Position numbers and translations under genes: made by a program
In this document: one piece after another, positions 17,303 through 26,881 of the stretch
How the letters are laid out: each line of letters begins with the position of its first letter
Numbering within the stretch: the stretch's first letter is position 1
Notes under the pieces: model-generated
What the model was told of the DNA's origin: nothing
The model's input: the letters and a program-made list of their open reading frames with translations, nothing else
Database searches by the model: none
Assembly: GCF_007954365.1 (NCBI RefSeq)
Contig: NZ_VOLO01000003.1
Span: 453,882 to 517,881, forward strand
Direction: 5' to 3'
DNA: 64,000 nt
Source: Frigoribacterium sp. ACAM 257
Lineage (GTDB): Bacteria; Actinomycetota; Actinomycetes; Actinomycetales; Microbacteriaceae

Positions 17303-18685
17303 ATGACGTGGCACGACTCCGCACCGCAACACCTGCCCGTCGGGCAGCCCGCACGGGCGCCGGAGCCCGTCTGGTGGCCCGCGCAGCCGGTCTTCGCGCA
17401 GCCTGCGCCCCGGCGTCGACCCGTCGCGAGCGGCGTCGCACTCGCCGTCGGCTTCACGGTCATCGGCGTCTTCGTGCTCGCCCTGGTCGTGTACTTCCTG
17501 ATCTTCCTGTCTCCGGGCGTGATCCTCGCCGCGAGCCTGCTCGCCTTCGTGCCGCTCGCGATCGTGATGGTCGGCATCCGGCTGGTCGACCGCTGGGAGC
17601 CCGAGCCCCGAGTCGCCCTGCTCTTCGCGTTCCTCTGGGGCGCCGCCGTCTCGGTCGGCACCGCGCTCATCGTCGACCTCGTCGTCGGCTCCGTCCAGGG
17701 CCTCGTCGGCATCGGTGCGGAAGGAGGCGCGGAGGTCTTCGGCGCAGTCGTCCAGGCGCCGATCGTCGAGGAGGTCGCCAAGGGGTTCGGCGTCCTGCTG
17801 GTGCTGTGGATCTTCCGCCGGCACTTCGACGGGCCCGTCGACGGCGTCGTCTACGCCGCGACGGTGGCTGCCGGCTTCGCCTTCGTCGAGAACATCCAGT
17901 ACTTCGCCCTGCAGGTCGTCGACGACCTGACGCTCGGCAGCGACGGGCTGGTCTTCGTGTTCGTGGTCCGCGCGCTGATGTCGCCGTTCGCCCACGTGAT
18001 GTACACGGCGTGCACCGGCATCGCGCTCGGCTGGGCCGCCCGCCGCACGGGCCGCCTCGGCGCCATCGGCTGGTTCGCCCTGGGGGTCGTGCCCGCCGCG
18101 GCCCTGCACGCCCTCTGGAACGGCGCGCTCGTCGTCGTCGGCGACGGCTTCTTCGTCTACTACCTGCTCGTCCAGGTGCCGATCTTCGTCGCGATGGTGC
18201 TGCTGGTCGTGTTCCTGCGCCGCAACGAGCGCCGGGTGACGCACGCTCGACTCGCCGAGTACGCCGCGGTCGGCTGGTTCAGCGCCGACGAGGTCGCGAT
18301 GCTCTCGACGAGCGCCGGTCGTCGCCGTGCCCGACGCTGGGCGACCGCGAACGGGACGGGGCCCGCCATGGGTCGCTTCGTCTCGGACGCCACGCGTCTC
18401 GCCTTCACGCGACAGCGGCTCGTCAAGGGCAAGAGAGGGCACGACGAGGGCGCACGCCGCGACGAGGCCGACCTGCTGGCGGCGCTCGCCGCGAGCCGGG
18501 CCGCGCTGCAGGCCCCGCCCGCGGCGTTCGTCGGGTGGCCGCAGCAGCCGGCGCTGGCCTGGCAGCAGCAGCAGCAGCCGGCGCAGCTGCAGGTGCCGCC
18601 GCAGCCCGTGCAGCAGCAGTACTGGCAGGACGGCCCTCCGACGCACGACCCCTGGGGTCGCCCCCTCCGGCCGCCCGGCTGGTGA
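17303..18685 (+). CDS. PrsW-type intramembrane metalloprotease
   Basis: The 460-residue protein starts at ATG 17303 with a Pro-rich cytoplasmic head, then about eight membrane helices. It carries the PrsW marks: APIVEEVAKG with Glu156-Glu157, AGFAFVENIQYF, and a later MSPFAHVMYTACTG with a metal-ligand-type His. PrsW-like proteases cut membrane-bound anti-sigma factors or related substrates. The C-terminal ~60 residues are unusually rich in Gln, Ala and Pro. Frames opening upstream of 17303 lack family features. Confidence 0.85.
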   Translation: MTWHDSAPQHLPVGQPARAPEPVWWPAQPVFAQPAPRRRPVASGVALAVGFTVIGVFVLALVVYFLIFLSPGVILAASLLAFVPLAIVMVGIRLVDRWEPEPRVALLFAFLWGAAVSVGTALIVDLVVGSVQGLVGIGAEGGAEVFGAVVQAPIVEEVAKGFGVLLVLWIFRRHFDGPVDGVVYAATVAAGFAFVENIQYFALQVVDDLTLGSDGLVFVFVVRALMSPFAHVMYTACTGIALGWAARRTGRLGAIGWFALGVVPAAALHALWNGALVVVGDGFFVYYLLVQVPIFVAMVLLVVFLRRNERRVTHARLAEYAAVGWFSADEVAMLSTSAGRRRARRWATANGTGPAMGRFVSDATRLAFTRQRLVKGKRGHDEGARRDEADLLAALAASRAALQAPPAAFVGWPQQPALAWQQQQQPAQLQVPPQPVQQQYWQDGPPTHDPWGRPLRPPGW

Positions 18686-18689
18686 GGTC

Positions 18690-18705
18690 GGCGGCGGTCG
18701 CCGCC
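18690..18705. terminator. Small hairpin between convergent genes
   Basis: GGCGGC/GCCGCC around GGTC lies between the protease stop (18685) and the stop of the convergent MFS gene (18713). Confidence 0.35.
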
Positions 18706-18712
18706 TGCGGGG

Positions 18713-20044
18713 CTAGGGCGTCGGGTGCAGCGCGTCGTACTGGCGGAACGACGGCGTCAGCCGCGCCACCACCGCGATCAGCACGACGATCAACGCCCCG
18801 CCGAGCAGTGGTGGCCACGCGACGCCCGCCGCGACGACGAGCCCGACGAACAGGTCGCCGACCCGCGGTCCGCCGGTGACGACCACGATGAAGACGCCCT
18901 GGAGGCGCCCCCTCATGTGGTCGGGAGCCGCGGTCTGCAGGATGGTCGAGCGGAAGATCGAGCTCACGTTGTCGGCGGCTCCGGCTCCCGCCAGGGCGAG
19001 CGCGGCAGCGGCGAGCGCGACGAGGTCGGCCTGCCCCAGCCCCTCCGTCAGGCCGCCGTCGCCCCGGGGCGACGTGAGCGCCAGGACGAGCCCGAACGCC
19101 GCGATGCAGATCCCGTAGACGGTGATCGCCCGGTCGACGGCCCTGCCCTGGAGGCGCACGTGGCCGAGTCGACCGGAGAAGACGCTGCTCAGCAGCGCCC
19201 CCACGGCGTAGGAGGCGGTGAGCACGCCCACCGTCACCGCACCTCCTCCGATCACCACGGCCCCGACCACGGGGTAGAGCACGCGCGGCTGCCCGAAGGT
19301 CATCGCGATGATGTCGACCACGAACGTCGTCCGCACCGTCGGCGCTCGCCGCAGGAACCGCATGCCCTCGACCAGCGAGGCCAGGCCGGGCCGCTGCGCG
19401 TTCCCCTCCGGGCGGATCGGCGGCAGGGTCACGATCCCGAGGAACGCGAACGAGAAGAGCACGACGTCGACCGTGTAGGTGGGGGCGAAGCCGATGCCCG
19501 CGACGAGCACCCCCGCGAGCGCCGGCCCGACCGTGAGCATCAGCCCGGTGCCGATCCCGCCGAGCGCGGCGGCGGCGGGCAGCAGAGAGGCCGGCAGGAG
19601 GCGCGGCACGATCGACGCGCGCGAGGTCGCGATCATCGTGCCCGCGACCGCGTTCACGCAGGTCAGCACGTAGAGCAGCCCCACCTCGTGCAGGCCGAGC
19701 CAGGCGTGCAGGGCGATGGCGGCGGTCGAGAGCCAGGCGAACACGGCGGCGACGAGGGCGACCTTGCGCCGGTCGAACGCGTCGGCGAGCATGCCGCCCC
19801 AGAGCCCCGCGACGATCATGGGCACGAGCGAGACGACGCCGACCAGCGCGACGGCGACGGTCGAGCGGGTGATGTCGTAGACCTCGAGCCCGACGGCGAC
19901 GAGGGTCAGCTGCGTGCCGATGCCGCTGACGGTGTTGCCGACGAAGAGCCGCGCGAAGGCAGGGCTCTGCCGCAGGGGAGTGACGTCGACGAGCACGGGG
20001 CGGCGGGACGGAGCCGGAGCAGGCGGGGGCGGGGAAGTGGTCAA
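18713..20044 (-). CDS. MFS exporter (DHA3/EntS-like)
   Basis: The frame gives about 443 residues with 12 hydrophobic segments. Motif A appears as GMLADAFDRRKVAL after helix 2, and a DHMRGRLQGVF block before helix 11 resembles EntS/MdtG-like and DHA3 exporters. The substrate is unknown. No in-frame ATG fits; TTG 20044 gives a sensible TTS-Pro-rich head, and GTG 20068 is the alternative. It diverges from the FKBP gene with about 90 bases between. Confidence 0.82.
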   Translation of the reverse strand: MTTSPPPPAPAPSRRPVLVDVTPLRQSPAFARLFVGNTVSGIGTQLTLVAVGLEVYDITRSTVAVALVGVVSLVPMIVAGLWGGMLADAFDRRKVALVAAVFAWLSTAAIALHAWLGLHEVGLLYVLTCVNAVAGTMIATSRASIVPRLLPASLLPAAAALGGIGTGLMLTVGPALAGVLVAGIGFAPTYTVDVVLFSFAFLGIVTLPPIRPEGNAQRPGLASLVEGMRFLRRAPTVRTTFVVDIIAMTFGQPRVLYPVVGAVVIGGGAVTVGVLTASYAVGALLSSVFSGRLGHVRLQGRAVDRAITVYGICIAAFGLVLALTSPRGDGGLTEGLGQADLVALAAAALALAGAGAADNVSSIFRSTILQTAAPDHMRGRLQGVFIVVVTGGPRVGDLFVGLVVAAGVAWPPLLGGALIVVLIAVVARLTPSFRQYDALHPTP

Positions 20045-20131
20045 GGCTCCATCATGCGCGATGCGCACCGTTCCCGGATCGACGCGCGGACGTCGCCCGA
20101 CGACCCGAGGAGGCGGTGGTTGGATGGACGC

Positions 20132-20506
20132 ATGACTCACGACCCCAGCACCAAGCCCGAGATCGACGCCCCCACCGCTCCTGCTCCCGCCGAGCTCGAG
20201 ATCACCGACATCACGGTCGGCGACGGCGACGAGGCCCAGTCCGGCTCGACCGTCAACGTCCACTACCTCGGCGTCGAGTTCGACTCCGGAGAAGAGTTCG
20301 ACGCGTCGTGGAGCCGCGGCGAGCCCATCAACTTCCCCCTCGCGGCGCTCGTCCGCGGTTGGCAGGAGGGCATCCCCGGCATGAAGGTCGGCGGCCGCCG
20401 CCAGCTCGTCGTCCCGCCGCACCTCGCCTACGGCCCCGCCGGCGGCGGGCACCCCCTCTCTGGCAAGACCCTGATCTTCGTCATCGACCTCCTCGGCGTC
20501 AGCTGA
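20132..20506 (+). CDS. FKBP-type peptidyl-prolyl cis-trans isomerase
   Basis: The 124-residue protein is one cytoplasmic FKBP domain. Motifs include VNVHYLGVEFDSGEEFDASW, a central GWQEGIPGMKVGGRR and AYGPAGGG...LIFVIDLL at the end, the active-site strands of the family. It speeds proline isomerisation during folding. Its stop overlaps the next gene's start (TGATG), so expression is coupled to the reductase. Confidence 0.95.
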   Translation: MTHDPSTKPEIDAPTAPAPAELEITDITVGDGDEAQSGSTVNVHYLGVEFDSGEEFDASWSRGEPINFPLAALVRGWQEGIPGMKVGGRRQLVVPPHLAYGPAGGGHPLSGKTLIFVIDLLGVS

Positions 20507-21336
20507 TGACGGCCCCCTCGATCGGCCTCGCCGACGGCCGGACCATCCCGGCCCTCGGCCTCGGCACGTACGGGATGGACGGCGACGAGGGCGCGGGCCA
20601 GGTCGCCACGGCGATCGAGTCCGGCTACCGCCTCCTCGACACCGCCCTCAACTACGGCAACGAGGCGGCGGTCGGCGAGGCCGTCCGTCGGGTCGACGTG
20701 CCCCGCGACGAGCTCGTCGTCACGTCGAAGCTGCCGGGCCGCCACCACGGCTACGACGAGACGCTCGCGAGCTTCGAGGAGACGCGCAAGAACCTCGGCC
20801 TCGACTTCGTCGACCTCTACCTGATCCACTGGCCGCTGCCGCGTGTCGACAAGTACGTCGACTCGTTCCGCGCGTTCGTGAAGTTGCAGGAGGACGGCCT
20901 CGTCGGCAGCGTCGGCGTCTCGAACTTCACCGAGGAGCACCTGCAGCGCGTCGCCGACGAGACCGGCGTCGTGCCCGTGGTGAACCAGATCGAGCTGCAC
21001 CCGTACTTCCCCCAGGCGGGGATGCGCGCGGTGCACGAGCGCATGGGCATCGTCACCGAGAGCTGGAGCCCGCTCGCCAAGCAGAGCGAGCTGCTGCAGG
21101 AGGCGGTCGTCACCGAGATCGCCCGTGCCCACGGCAGGACGCCCACCCAGGTCGTGCTGCGCTGGCACGTCCAGCTCGGCGCCGTGCCCGTGCCGAAGTC
21201 GGCCGACCCCGGCCGGCAGCGCGAGAACCTCGACGTCTTCGACTTCGAGCTGTCCGACGACGAGGTCGCCCGCATCAGCGGCCTCGAGCGCGGCCGGCTC
21301 TGGGACGGCGACCCCGAGACGCACGAGGAGTTCTAG
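20506..21336 (+). CDS. Aldo/keto reductase (AKR5/2,5-diketogluconate-reductase-like)
   Basis: The 276-residue protein has the full AKR tetrad: Asp45 and Tyr50 in DTALNYGNE, Lys75 in TSKLPG and His108 in LIHWPLP. The NADPH-binding region VPVPKSADPGRQRENLDVF lies near the C-terminus. It reduces aldehydes or ketones with NADPH; the substrate cannot be read from sequence. ATG 20506 shares its A with the stop of the FKBP gene. Confidence 0.92.
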   Translation: MTAPSIGLADGRTIPALGLGTYGMDGDEGAGQVATAIESGYRLLDTALNYGNEAAVGEAVRRVDVPRDELVVTSKLPGRHHGYDETLASFEETRKNLGLDFVDLYLIHWPLPRVDKYVDSFRAFVKLQEDGLVGSVGVSNFTEEHLQRVADETGVVPVVNQIELHPYFPQAGMRAVHERMGIVTESWSPLAKQSELLQEAVVTEIARAHGRTPTQVVLRWHVQLGAVPVPKSADPGRQRENLDVFDFELSDDEVARISGLERGRLWDGDPETHEEF

Positions 21337-21494
21337 ATCCGGCTGCCGGCCGGCTCGCTGCCGGCCTCGGCCTCCCTGCGCGACACGCCCGCGTCCTCTC
21401 CGGAGGGCGCGGGCGCCGTCGCGTGTGGGGCGGACGAGCGCCCCTGCACAGGTAGACTGGCGTGCCGTCTTTCCCGAGGGGTGGAGCAAACCTG

Positions 21495-23774
21495 GTGTCA
21501 TCTGAGCTGGAGCGCGAACGCGCCTACGTGGCCACGCTGTACGCGCGTCTGGACGAGTTGAAGGCCGACGCCCGCGTGCGGCTCGAGAGCACCCGGCGAG
21601 AGGCCGTGGGCGGCAACCACCAGAGCCGCAGCGAGCGGGACGCGTTCGCGAAGCTCTACGAGGACACGATCACGCAGCTCGGCGCCGTCGACGAGCGTCT
21701 CGCCTTCGGCCGCCTCGAGCTCGAGCGGCCCGACGAGACCGGCAGCGCGCTCCGCTACATCGGCCGGGTCGGCCTGCGCGACCGGCAGCACCACCCGATC
21801 CTGCTCGACTGGCGGGTGCCCGGCGCGAGCGCCTTCTACCAGGCGACCGCGGCCACGCCCATGGGCGTCCGAGCCCGCCGTCACCTCACCCTCGCCGGGC
21901 GTGCCGTCACCCGCCTCGAGGACGAGGTCTTCGACCCCGACCTGCTCGACCGCGACGACGTGCAGCTGCAGGGCGAGGGCGCGCTGATGGCCGCCCTCAC
22001 GGCCCAGCGCACCGGTCGGATGACCGACATCGTCGCCACGATCCAGGCCGAGCAAGACCGGATCATCCGGTCCGAGCTCGACGGCGTCCTCGTCGTCCAG
22101 GGCGGGCCCGGCACGGGCAAGACCGCCGTCGCTCTACACCGCGCGGCCTACCTGCTCTACTCGCACCGTGACCGTCTGCGCGGCTCCGGTGTGCTCATCG
22201 TCGGCCCGTCGCGGTCGTTCCTGCGGTACATCGAGCAGGTCCTGCCGTCGCTCGGCGAGAGCGGCGTCGTGCTGTCGAGCCTCGGCGGGCTCTACCCCGA
22301 CCTCGAGACGCAGGTCGACGACGCCCCCGACGTCGCAGCGCTCAAGGGCTCGGCCGAGATGGCCGAGCTGATCAAGCGTGCGGTCCGCTCGCGACAGGTC
22401 CGGCCGAGCCACGCGACGACGATCGACATCAACGGCGAACGGCTCGTCGTGCAGCCCGAGCTGATCGGCGACGCCATGCGGCGGGCGCAGGAGCGGGGCA
22501 AGCAGCACAACCTCGGCCGCGTCACCTTCAACAAGGCGGCCCTGTCGGCCCTGACCCGCCTGCTCGTGTCGCAGATGCGCGAGCACGGCACGACGGTCGA
22601 CGAGTCGGACGAGGCGGTGCTCCGCGAGGACATCCGGCAGTCGCACGACGTCCGGGTGCTGCTCAACACCGCGTGGATGCCGCTGTCGGCCGAGAAGCTG
22701 ATCGAGGATCTGTTCGCGCGGCCGAACTGGCTCGCGACGATCACCCAGCGCTGGACGCCCGAGCAGCGGGCCCTGCTCCAGCGTCCGCGCGGCTCGCAGT
22801 TCACGATCTCCGACGTGCCGCTGCTCGACGAGGCGGCCGAGCTGCTCGGCGAGTTCCAGGCGGGTGTCGACCCCGACAAGCTGGCCCGCAAGCAGCAGCG
22901 CAAGCGCGACATCGAGAACGCCGAGCGCGCGATCGAGAACATGGGCGTCGAGGGCATGGTGTCGGCCGAGCAGATCGCGGGCGGGTTCGCCGAGCGCGCC
23001 GCGTCGATGACCACCTCCGAGCGCGCCGCCGGCGACCGGACCTGGGCCTTCGGCCACGTCGTCGTCGACGAGGCACAAGAACTGTCGCCCATGCAGTGGC
23101 GGCTGCTGTCCCGCCGCTGCCCGCTGCGCTCGTTCACCGTCGTCGGCGACATCGCCCAGGCGTCCAGCCCGGCCGCCGCCTCCTCGTGGGACAGGGCGCT
23201 CCAGGCCCTGCTCGGCCGTCGCCGCGGCTCGAGCGTCGCCGGCACCACGGCGCCCTGGCGCCTCGAAGAACTCACGGTCAACTACCGCACGCCGAGCCAG
23301 ATCGTCGAGCACGCCGAGCGCCTCGCCGTCGAGAACGGCCTGACCATCACGGCGAGCCGGTCGGTCCGGTCGAGCGAGTGGCCGGTCCGTGAGATCGCGG
23401 TGCCCGCCCTCGCCGCCTCGGGCGACAGCCGAGGAGGCGCCGCGCGCGACGCCCTCGTCGCCGCGGTCGTCGAGGCGGTCGCCGCCGATCGCGGGGTCGA
23501 CGCCGACGGCACCCTCGCGGTCATCGCGCCGCAGCACCTCGTGGCCGATCTGGTCTCAGGGCTGGACCCGCTGTTCCCGGGGCAGGTGGCGCCGGGCACG
23601 GCGTCGCTGACCCGCCCGATCTCGGTGCTCAGCCCGGCGACGTCCAAGGGGCTCGAGTTCGACAGCGTCGTGCTCGTCGACCCCGAGGGCATCCGCACCG
23701 GCGCCGCGCGAGGCGCGGCCAGCCTCTACGTGGCGATGACCCGGCCGACGCAACGCCTCACAGTCGTCGGCTAG
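21495..23774 (+). CDS. helD: HelD-like superfamily 1 helicase/RNA polymerase recycling factor
   Basis: The 759-residue protein starts at GTG 21495. A coiled-coil N-terminal arm (ELERERAYVATLYARLDELK onward) precedes Walker A GGPGTGKT (203-210), a long insertion, VVDEAQELSPMQW (Walker B), ELTVNYRTPSQI and the C-terminal TSKGLEFDSVVLVDPE and YVAMTRPTQRL. That is the HelD plan, which in Gram-positives pulls stalled RNA polymerase off DNA and can lower rifamycin sensitivity. A TAGACT element at about 21454 may be its -10 box. UvrD-type repair helicases are the alternative, but the N-terminal arm argues for HelD. Confidence 0.85.
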   Translation: MSSELERERAYVATLYARLDELKADARVRLESTRREAVGGNHQSRSERDAFAKLYEDTITQLGAVDERLAFGRLELERPDETGSALRYIGRVGLRDRQHHPILLDWRVPGASAFYQATAATPMGVRARRHLTLAGRAVTRLEDEVFDPDLLDRDDVQLQGEGALMAALTAQRTGRMTDIVATIQAEQDRIIRSELDGVLVVQGGPGTGKTAVALHRAAYLLYSHRDRLRGSGVLIVGPSRSFLRYIEQVLPSLGESGVVLSSLGGLYPDLETQVDDAPDVAALKGSAEMAELIKRAVRSRQVRPSHATTIDINGERLVVQPELIGDAMRRAQERGKQHNLGRVTFNKAALSALTRLLVSQMREHGTTVDESDEAVLREDIRQSHDVRVLLNTAWMPLSAEKLIEDLFARPNWLATITQRWTPEQRALLQRPRGSQFTISDVPLLDEAAELLGEFQAGVDPDKLARKQQRKRDIENAERAIENMGVEGMVSAEQIAGGFAERAASMTTSERAAGDRTWAFGHVVVDEAQELSPMQWRLLSRRCPLRSFTVVGDIAQASSPAAASSWDRALQALLGRRRGSSVAGTTAPWRLEELTVNYRTPSQIVEHAERLAVENGLTITASRSVRSSEWPVREIAVPALAASGDSRGGAARDALVAAVVEAVAADRGVDADGTLAVIAPQHLVADLVSGLDPLFPGQVAPGTASLTRPISVLSPATSKGLEFDSVVLVDPEGIRTGAARGAASLYVAMTRPTQRLTVVG

Positions 23775-23820
23775 CGCCGCGCCGCCGCCGCATGGTCGCA
23801 AAGCGACGCGGAGACGACAA

Positions 23821-23863
23821 GACGACGCGATGTCCCAGGTCGCTTTGTCGCTATCGCGTCGTT
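23821..23863. terminator. Inverted repeat between convergent helicase and DinB genes
   Basis: GACGACGCGAT (23821-23831) pairs with ATCGCGTCGTT (23853-23863) with one end mismatch; the right arm contains the DinB stop codon. A second nested GTCGC-type repeat (GTCGCAAAGCGAC at about 23795 and GTCGCTTTGTCGC at about 23839) gives alternative folds. Confidence 0.45.
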
Positions 23864-24444
23864 TCCCGGCGGCCGGCGGCCCGCGCCGCTGCCTCGACCC
23901 GGTCGTGGTGCGCTCGCCAGCCCTCGTCGTCCAGGATCGGCACGTTCGGGTCGGCCGGTCCGTTGCCGAGCCTGCCGTCGACCAGCTCGCGGACGAGGTC
24001 GGCGTGGCCCGCGTGACGCGCCGTCTCGACGCACAGGTGCACGAGGACCGAGTGCAGCGTCACGTCCCGTCGGTCGGCGGGCCACCACGGCACGACGCCG
24101 GGGGAGTCGAGGTCGAGCGCCGCGACGGTCGCGTCGGCGTGCTCGGCGGAGTGGCGGGCGAAGGCGACGATCGCCTCCCGCGTCTCGTCCTCGGTCGCCC
24201 AGAGGTCCGCCTCCGGCTCGCTGGTCTCCGTCAGCCACGGCATCTCGCGGTCCGACGGTCTGCCGAAGACCTCGCCGAGGTAGCCGAGCTGGACGCTCGC
24301 GACGTGCTTGACGAGGCCGAGCAGGTTGGTGCCGCTCGGCATGAGCGGACGCCGTACGTCGTACTCGTCGAGCCCGTCGAGCTTCGCCAGCAGATCGGCG
24401 CGCTGCTTCGACAAGTAGCGCTGCAGGGTCTCTTTCTCGTCCAT
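23851..24444 (-). CDS. DinB-superfamily (DUF664) protein
   Basis: The 197-residue protein starts at MDEKETLQRYLSKQR. It fits the DinB/DUF664 four-helix fold with three His that would bind a metal: LVKHVASVQLGYLGEV, the middle helix, and LVHLCVETARHAGHADLVREL. Family members include mycothiol- and bacillithiol-dependent transferases. No partner gene is adjacent. The frame extends upstream but loses homology before 24444. Confidence 0.85.
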   Translation of the reverse strand: MDEKETLQRYLSKQRADLLAKLDGLDEYDVRRPLMPSGTNLLGLVKHVASVQLGYLGEVFGRPSDREMPWLTETSEPEADLWATEDETREAIVAFARHSAEHADATVAALDLDSPGVVPWWPADRRDVTLHSVLVHLCVETARHAGHADLVRELVDGRLGNGPADPNVPILDDEGWRAHHDRVEAAARAAGRRETTR

Positions 24445-24656
24445 GTCCCCAGGGTGCCGCCTCCCTGCCTCTGCCGCCACCACCTGCCGCGCCGCCGCCG
24501 CCCGCGCCTCTGCCGCTTCCTCTCCTCCGCACACCTCACCTCCTCTTCCTCGAGCAAGGCCGCTCAGGCTGGATCGTCGACACCCGTCGAAGCCGCGCGG
24601 GCCCCTCGGCGCGCGGCAGGGTGCGCGCGGGTCCTGCGGGTGTCGACGCCGACGCG

Positions 24657-25256
24657 CTATCGGTAGTCGGGCGGCCAGGCGAACGCAGGAGGCGCGGTGA
24701 CGACCTCGCCCCGGGGCGCGAGCACGAGCGCGACGTCCTCGAAGTCGCTCAGCCGGATGCCGGCCGGGTCGCCCGACCAGCGACTCCCGTCCACGAACGT
24801 CGTCAGCTCGAGGCCGTCGTCGGGGCCCAGCGAGCCGATGCTGACGGCGTCGAGGTGCACGTCCCACTCGGTGAAGAGCTGGCCCAGCACGAACGACTCC
24901 CGTCGGGGCGACTCGACGTGCACGATGCCGGACGTGTCGTGGGTGTGCAGGGGAGCGGCGAGCTTCGTGTCGGCGTCGTGCCCGATGTCGCCGGGGATCG
25001 TCACGGCCTCGCCGTCGACCGTGATCGAGAGGTGCGCGTGCACGTGCATCGCGAGGTCCTCGCCCCAGACGTTCTGCATCCCCGCGAGCTCGGCGCGGCC
25101 GAGCCGGTCGCCCACGGCGGGCACGGGCCAGGGCGGGGCGCTCTCGGCGCCGACGACGCGGGACGGCTGTGCCGATCCGACCAGGCCGATCCCCACGGCG
25201 CCGCCGACGACGACGACCGCGGCGACGGACCCGAAGAGGACGTCTCGGGAGGGCAC
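24657..25256 (-). CDS. Membrane-anchored protein of unknown function (HVHAHL/HTHDTSG motifs)
   Basis: With the GTG start at 25256 (GAGGG 8 bases upstream) the product has 199 residues: a short head, one membrane helix and an exported domain. The domain carries His-rich motifs HVHAHLSITVDG, LHTHDTSGIVHVES and LGQLFTEWDVHLD. I have no function for it; the histidines could bind a metal. It lies just downstream of the emfourin gene on the same strand and may overlap it if translation begins at 25271 or 25319. The context suggests one transcript with the M4 protease unit. Confidence 0.75.
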   Translation of the reverse strand: MPSRDVLFGSVAAVVVVGGAVGIGLVGSAQPSRVVGAESAPPWPVPAVGDRLGRAELAGMQNVWGEDLAMHVHAHLSITVDGEAVTIPGDIGHDADTKLAAPLHTHDTSGIVHVESPRRESFVLGQLFTEWDVHLDAVSIGSLGPDDGLELTTFVDGSRWSGDPAGIRLSDFEDVALVLAPRGEVVTAPPAFAWPPDYR

Positions 25257-25260
25257 GTGG

Positions 25261-25602
25261 CTAGCCCTCACGTCCGGGCGCGTGCGAGTCGGGCCGGGTG
25301 CCGTGTCCGTCGGCTGCACGCTCGGCGTCGCTCACCTCGCGCACCCGATCGACCAGCTCGCGCCAGGGCCCGGTCACCTGCTGCTCGGGCAGCTTGGCCT
25401 TCTTCGCCGGCGTGGTCTCCGCAGAGATGACCCACACGAAGCGGTCGGGCTGCACCGGCTGGGTCGGCGTCGGCGCGTCCGACCAGGGCACCAGTTCGAG
25501 AAGCACGAGCCAGGACTCGGTGTCGGGCTCGGCATCGACGTCGACCTGCCAGGTGCGAGTGAGCCCGGCGAAGCCGCCGGACCTCTGGACGGTCACCATC
25601 AT
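25261..25602 (-). CDS. Emfourin-like inhibitor of M4 protease
   Basis: The 113-residue protein resembles emfourin, the small cytoplasmic inhibitor encoded next to protealysin-like proteases: VTVQRSGGFAGLTRTWQVD at the start, a central FVWVISAETTP and PGPWRELVDRV-like end (TGPWRELVDRVRE). It follows the M4 gene by 84 bases on the same strand, which supports the pairing. The last 20 residues are charged and probably disordered. Confidence 0.82.
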   Translation of the reverse strand: MMVTVQRSGGFAGLTRTWQVDVDAEPDTESWLVLLELVPWSDAPTPTQPVQPDRFVWVISAETTPAKKAKLPEQQVTGPWRELVDRVREVSDAERAADGHGTRPDSHAPGREG

Positions 25603-25686
25603 GGCCGCGATGCTACTCCGCGGCGCCGTGCGGCCCGGCTGCCGAGCGGCCGAGCAGCAAGCGGCCGAGCGGCCGAGCGGCAGAGC

Positions 25687-26730
25687 TCAGGCTGCCGGTT
25701 CGACGCCCACGCCCTGCCAGCCCGCGGTCGTCGCCCGTGCCTCCTCGGAGTCCGCACCGTACCGGGCGGCGGCCGCCGACACCGTCGCCGCGGCGAACTC
25801 CGCGAAGGAGGCGGTCGGCGAGATCTGCCCGCCGACGAGAGTGTCGTACCAGACCTGCCCCGCGCGCTCCCACGCGTGGCCGCCGAGGGCGTCGGCGACG
25901 AGGAAGAACGCACGGTTGGGGATGCCCGAGTTGAGGTGCACGCCCCCGTTGTCGTCGGTCGTCTCGACGTAGTCGTCCAGGTGGGCCGGCTGAGGGTCCT
26001 TGCCGAGGACGTCGTCGTCGTAGGCCGTGCCGGGCGCCGACATTGAGCGGAGCGCCCGGCCCTCGACGGCCTCGGTGAACAGCTCCTCGCCGATCAGCCA
26101 GGTCGCCTGCTCGACCGTCTGGTCGAACAGGTGCTGCTCGACCAGTGCGCCGAAGACGTCGCTGACCGACTCGTTCAGCGCGCCCGACTGCCCCTGGTAC
26201 TCGAGGTTCGCCGTGTACTGCGTCACGCCGTGGGCGAGCTCGTGGCCGATGACGCTGACCGAGGCGGTGAACCGGCGGAAGACCTCGCCGTCGCCGTCGC
26301 CGAAGACCATCCGCTCGCCGTTCCAGAAGGCGTTGTCGTAGTCCTGTCCGTAGTGCACGGTCGCGTCGAGGGGCAAGCCGGCGCCGTCGATGCTCGACCG
26401 CCCGTAGGCCTCGAGGAACAGGGCGTGGGTCGCGCCGAGCGCGTCGTACGCCTCGGTCACCGCGACGTCGTCGCCCGCGGGTTCGCCCTCGCCGCGGACC
26501 CGCACGCCGGGCAGCTGCTCGGTGCCCTGCGCGTCCGAGATGGTCCGCTCGACCTCGGGCCCCCGGGCGACGGCGCCCCGTCGCACCGGCGGTGCCTCGC
26601 TGCGCGCCGCGCGCACCTCGTCGATCTGCAGGAGCCCCTGACGGGCCGCCTCGGGAGCCCGCGTGAAGCGGTCAGTGTCGGCCGCGGCGAGGTGGGCGAG
26701 CAGGTACGGGGGAACGATGAAGCGGGTCAT
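25687..26730 (-). CDS. Protealysin-like M4 metallopeptidase
   Basis: The 347-residue precursor has no signal peptide. It begins with a short propeptide holding the PPYLL motif (7-11) that marks the protealysin subfamily. The zinc site is HELAH at 163-167 with Glu164 catalytic and Glu187 (GALNESVSD) as third ligand; His265 in GGVHLNSGIPN is the transition-state His. Such enzymes act in the cytoplasm or leave the cell by an unknown route, and are held in check by emfourin, encoded next. Confidence 0.92.
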   Translation of the reverse strand: MTRFIVPPYLLAHLAAADTDRFTRAPEAARQGLLQIDEVRAARSEAPPVRRGAVARGPEVERTISDAQGTEQLPGVRVRGEGEPAGDDVAVTEAYDALGATHALFLEAYGRSSIDGAGLPLDATVHYGQDYDNAFWNGERMVFGDGDGEVFRRFTASVSVIGHELAHGVTQYTANLEYQGQSGALNESVSDVFGALVEQHLFDQTVEQATWLIGEELFTEAVEGRALRSMSAPGTAYDDDVLGKDPQPAHLDDYVETTDDNGGVHLNSGIPNRAFFLVADALGGHAWERAGQVWYDTLVGGQISPTASFAEFAAATVSAAAARYGADSEEARATTAGWQGVGVEPAA

Positions 26731-26881
26731 GTCCAGACTCTGGCACCTGCCTCCGACATCGGGGCCGTCCGTTCACACGATCGTCACGAGCGAGCGAGCG
26801 AGCGAGCAGGTCGGCCGCCACGGGCGGGCTCTGGTCGCAGGAGGTGCGGCGCGACCTCGGCGAGCCGGTAGCGTCGACCGG

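Noticed and set aside
25599..25913. Arg-rich frame opposite the end of the M4 protease gene
   Set aside because: It overlaps the protease on the same strand in another frame and shows only low-complexity Arg/Ser sequence.
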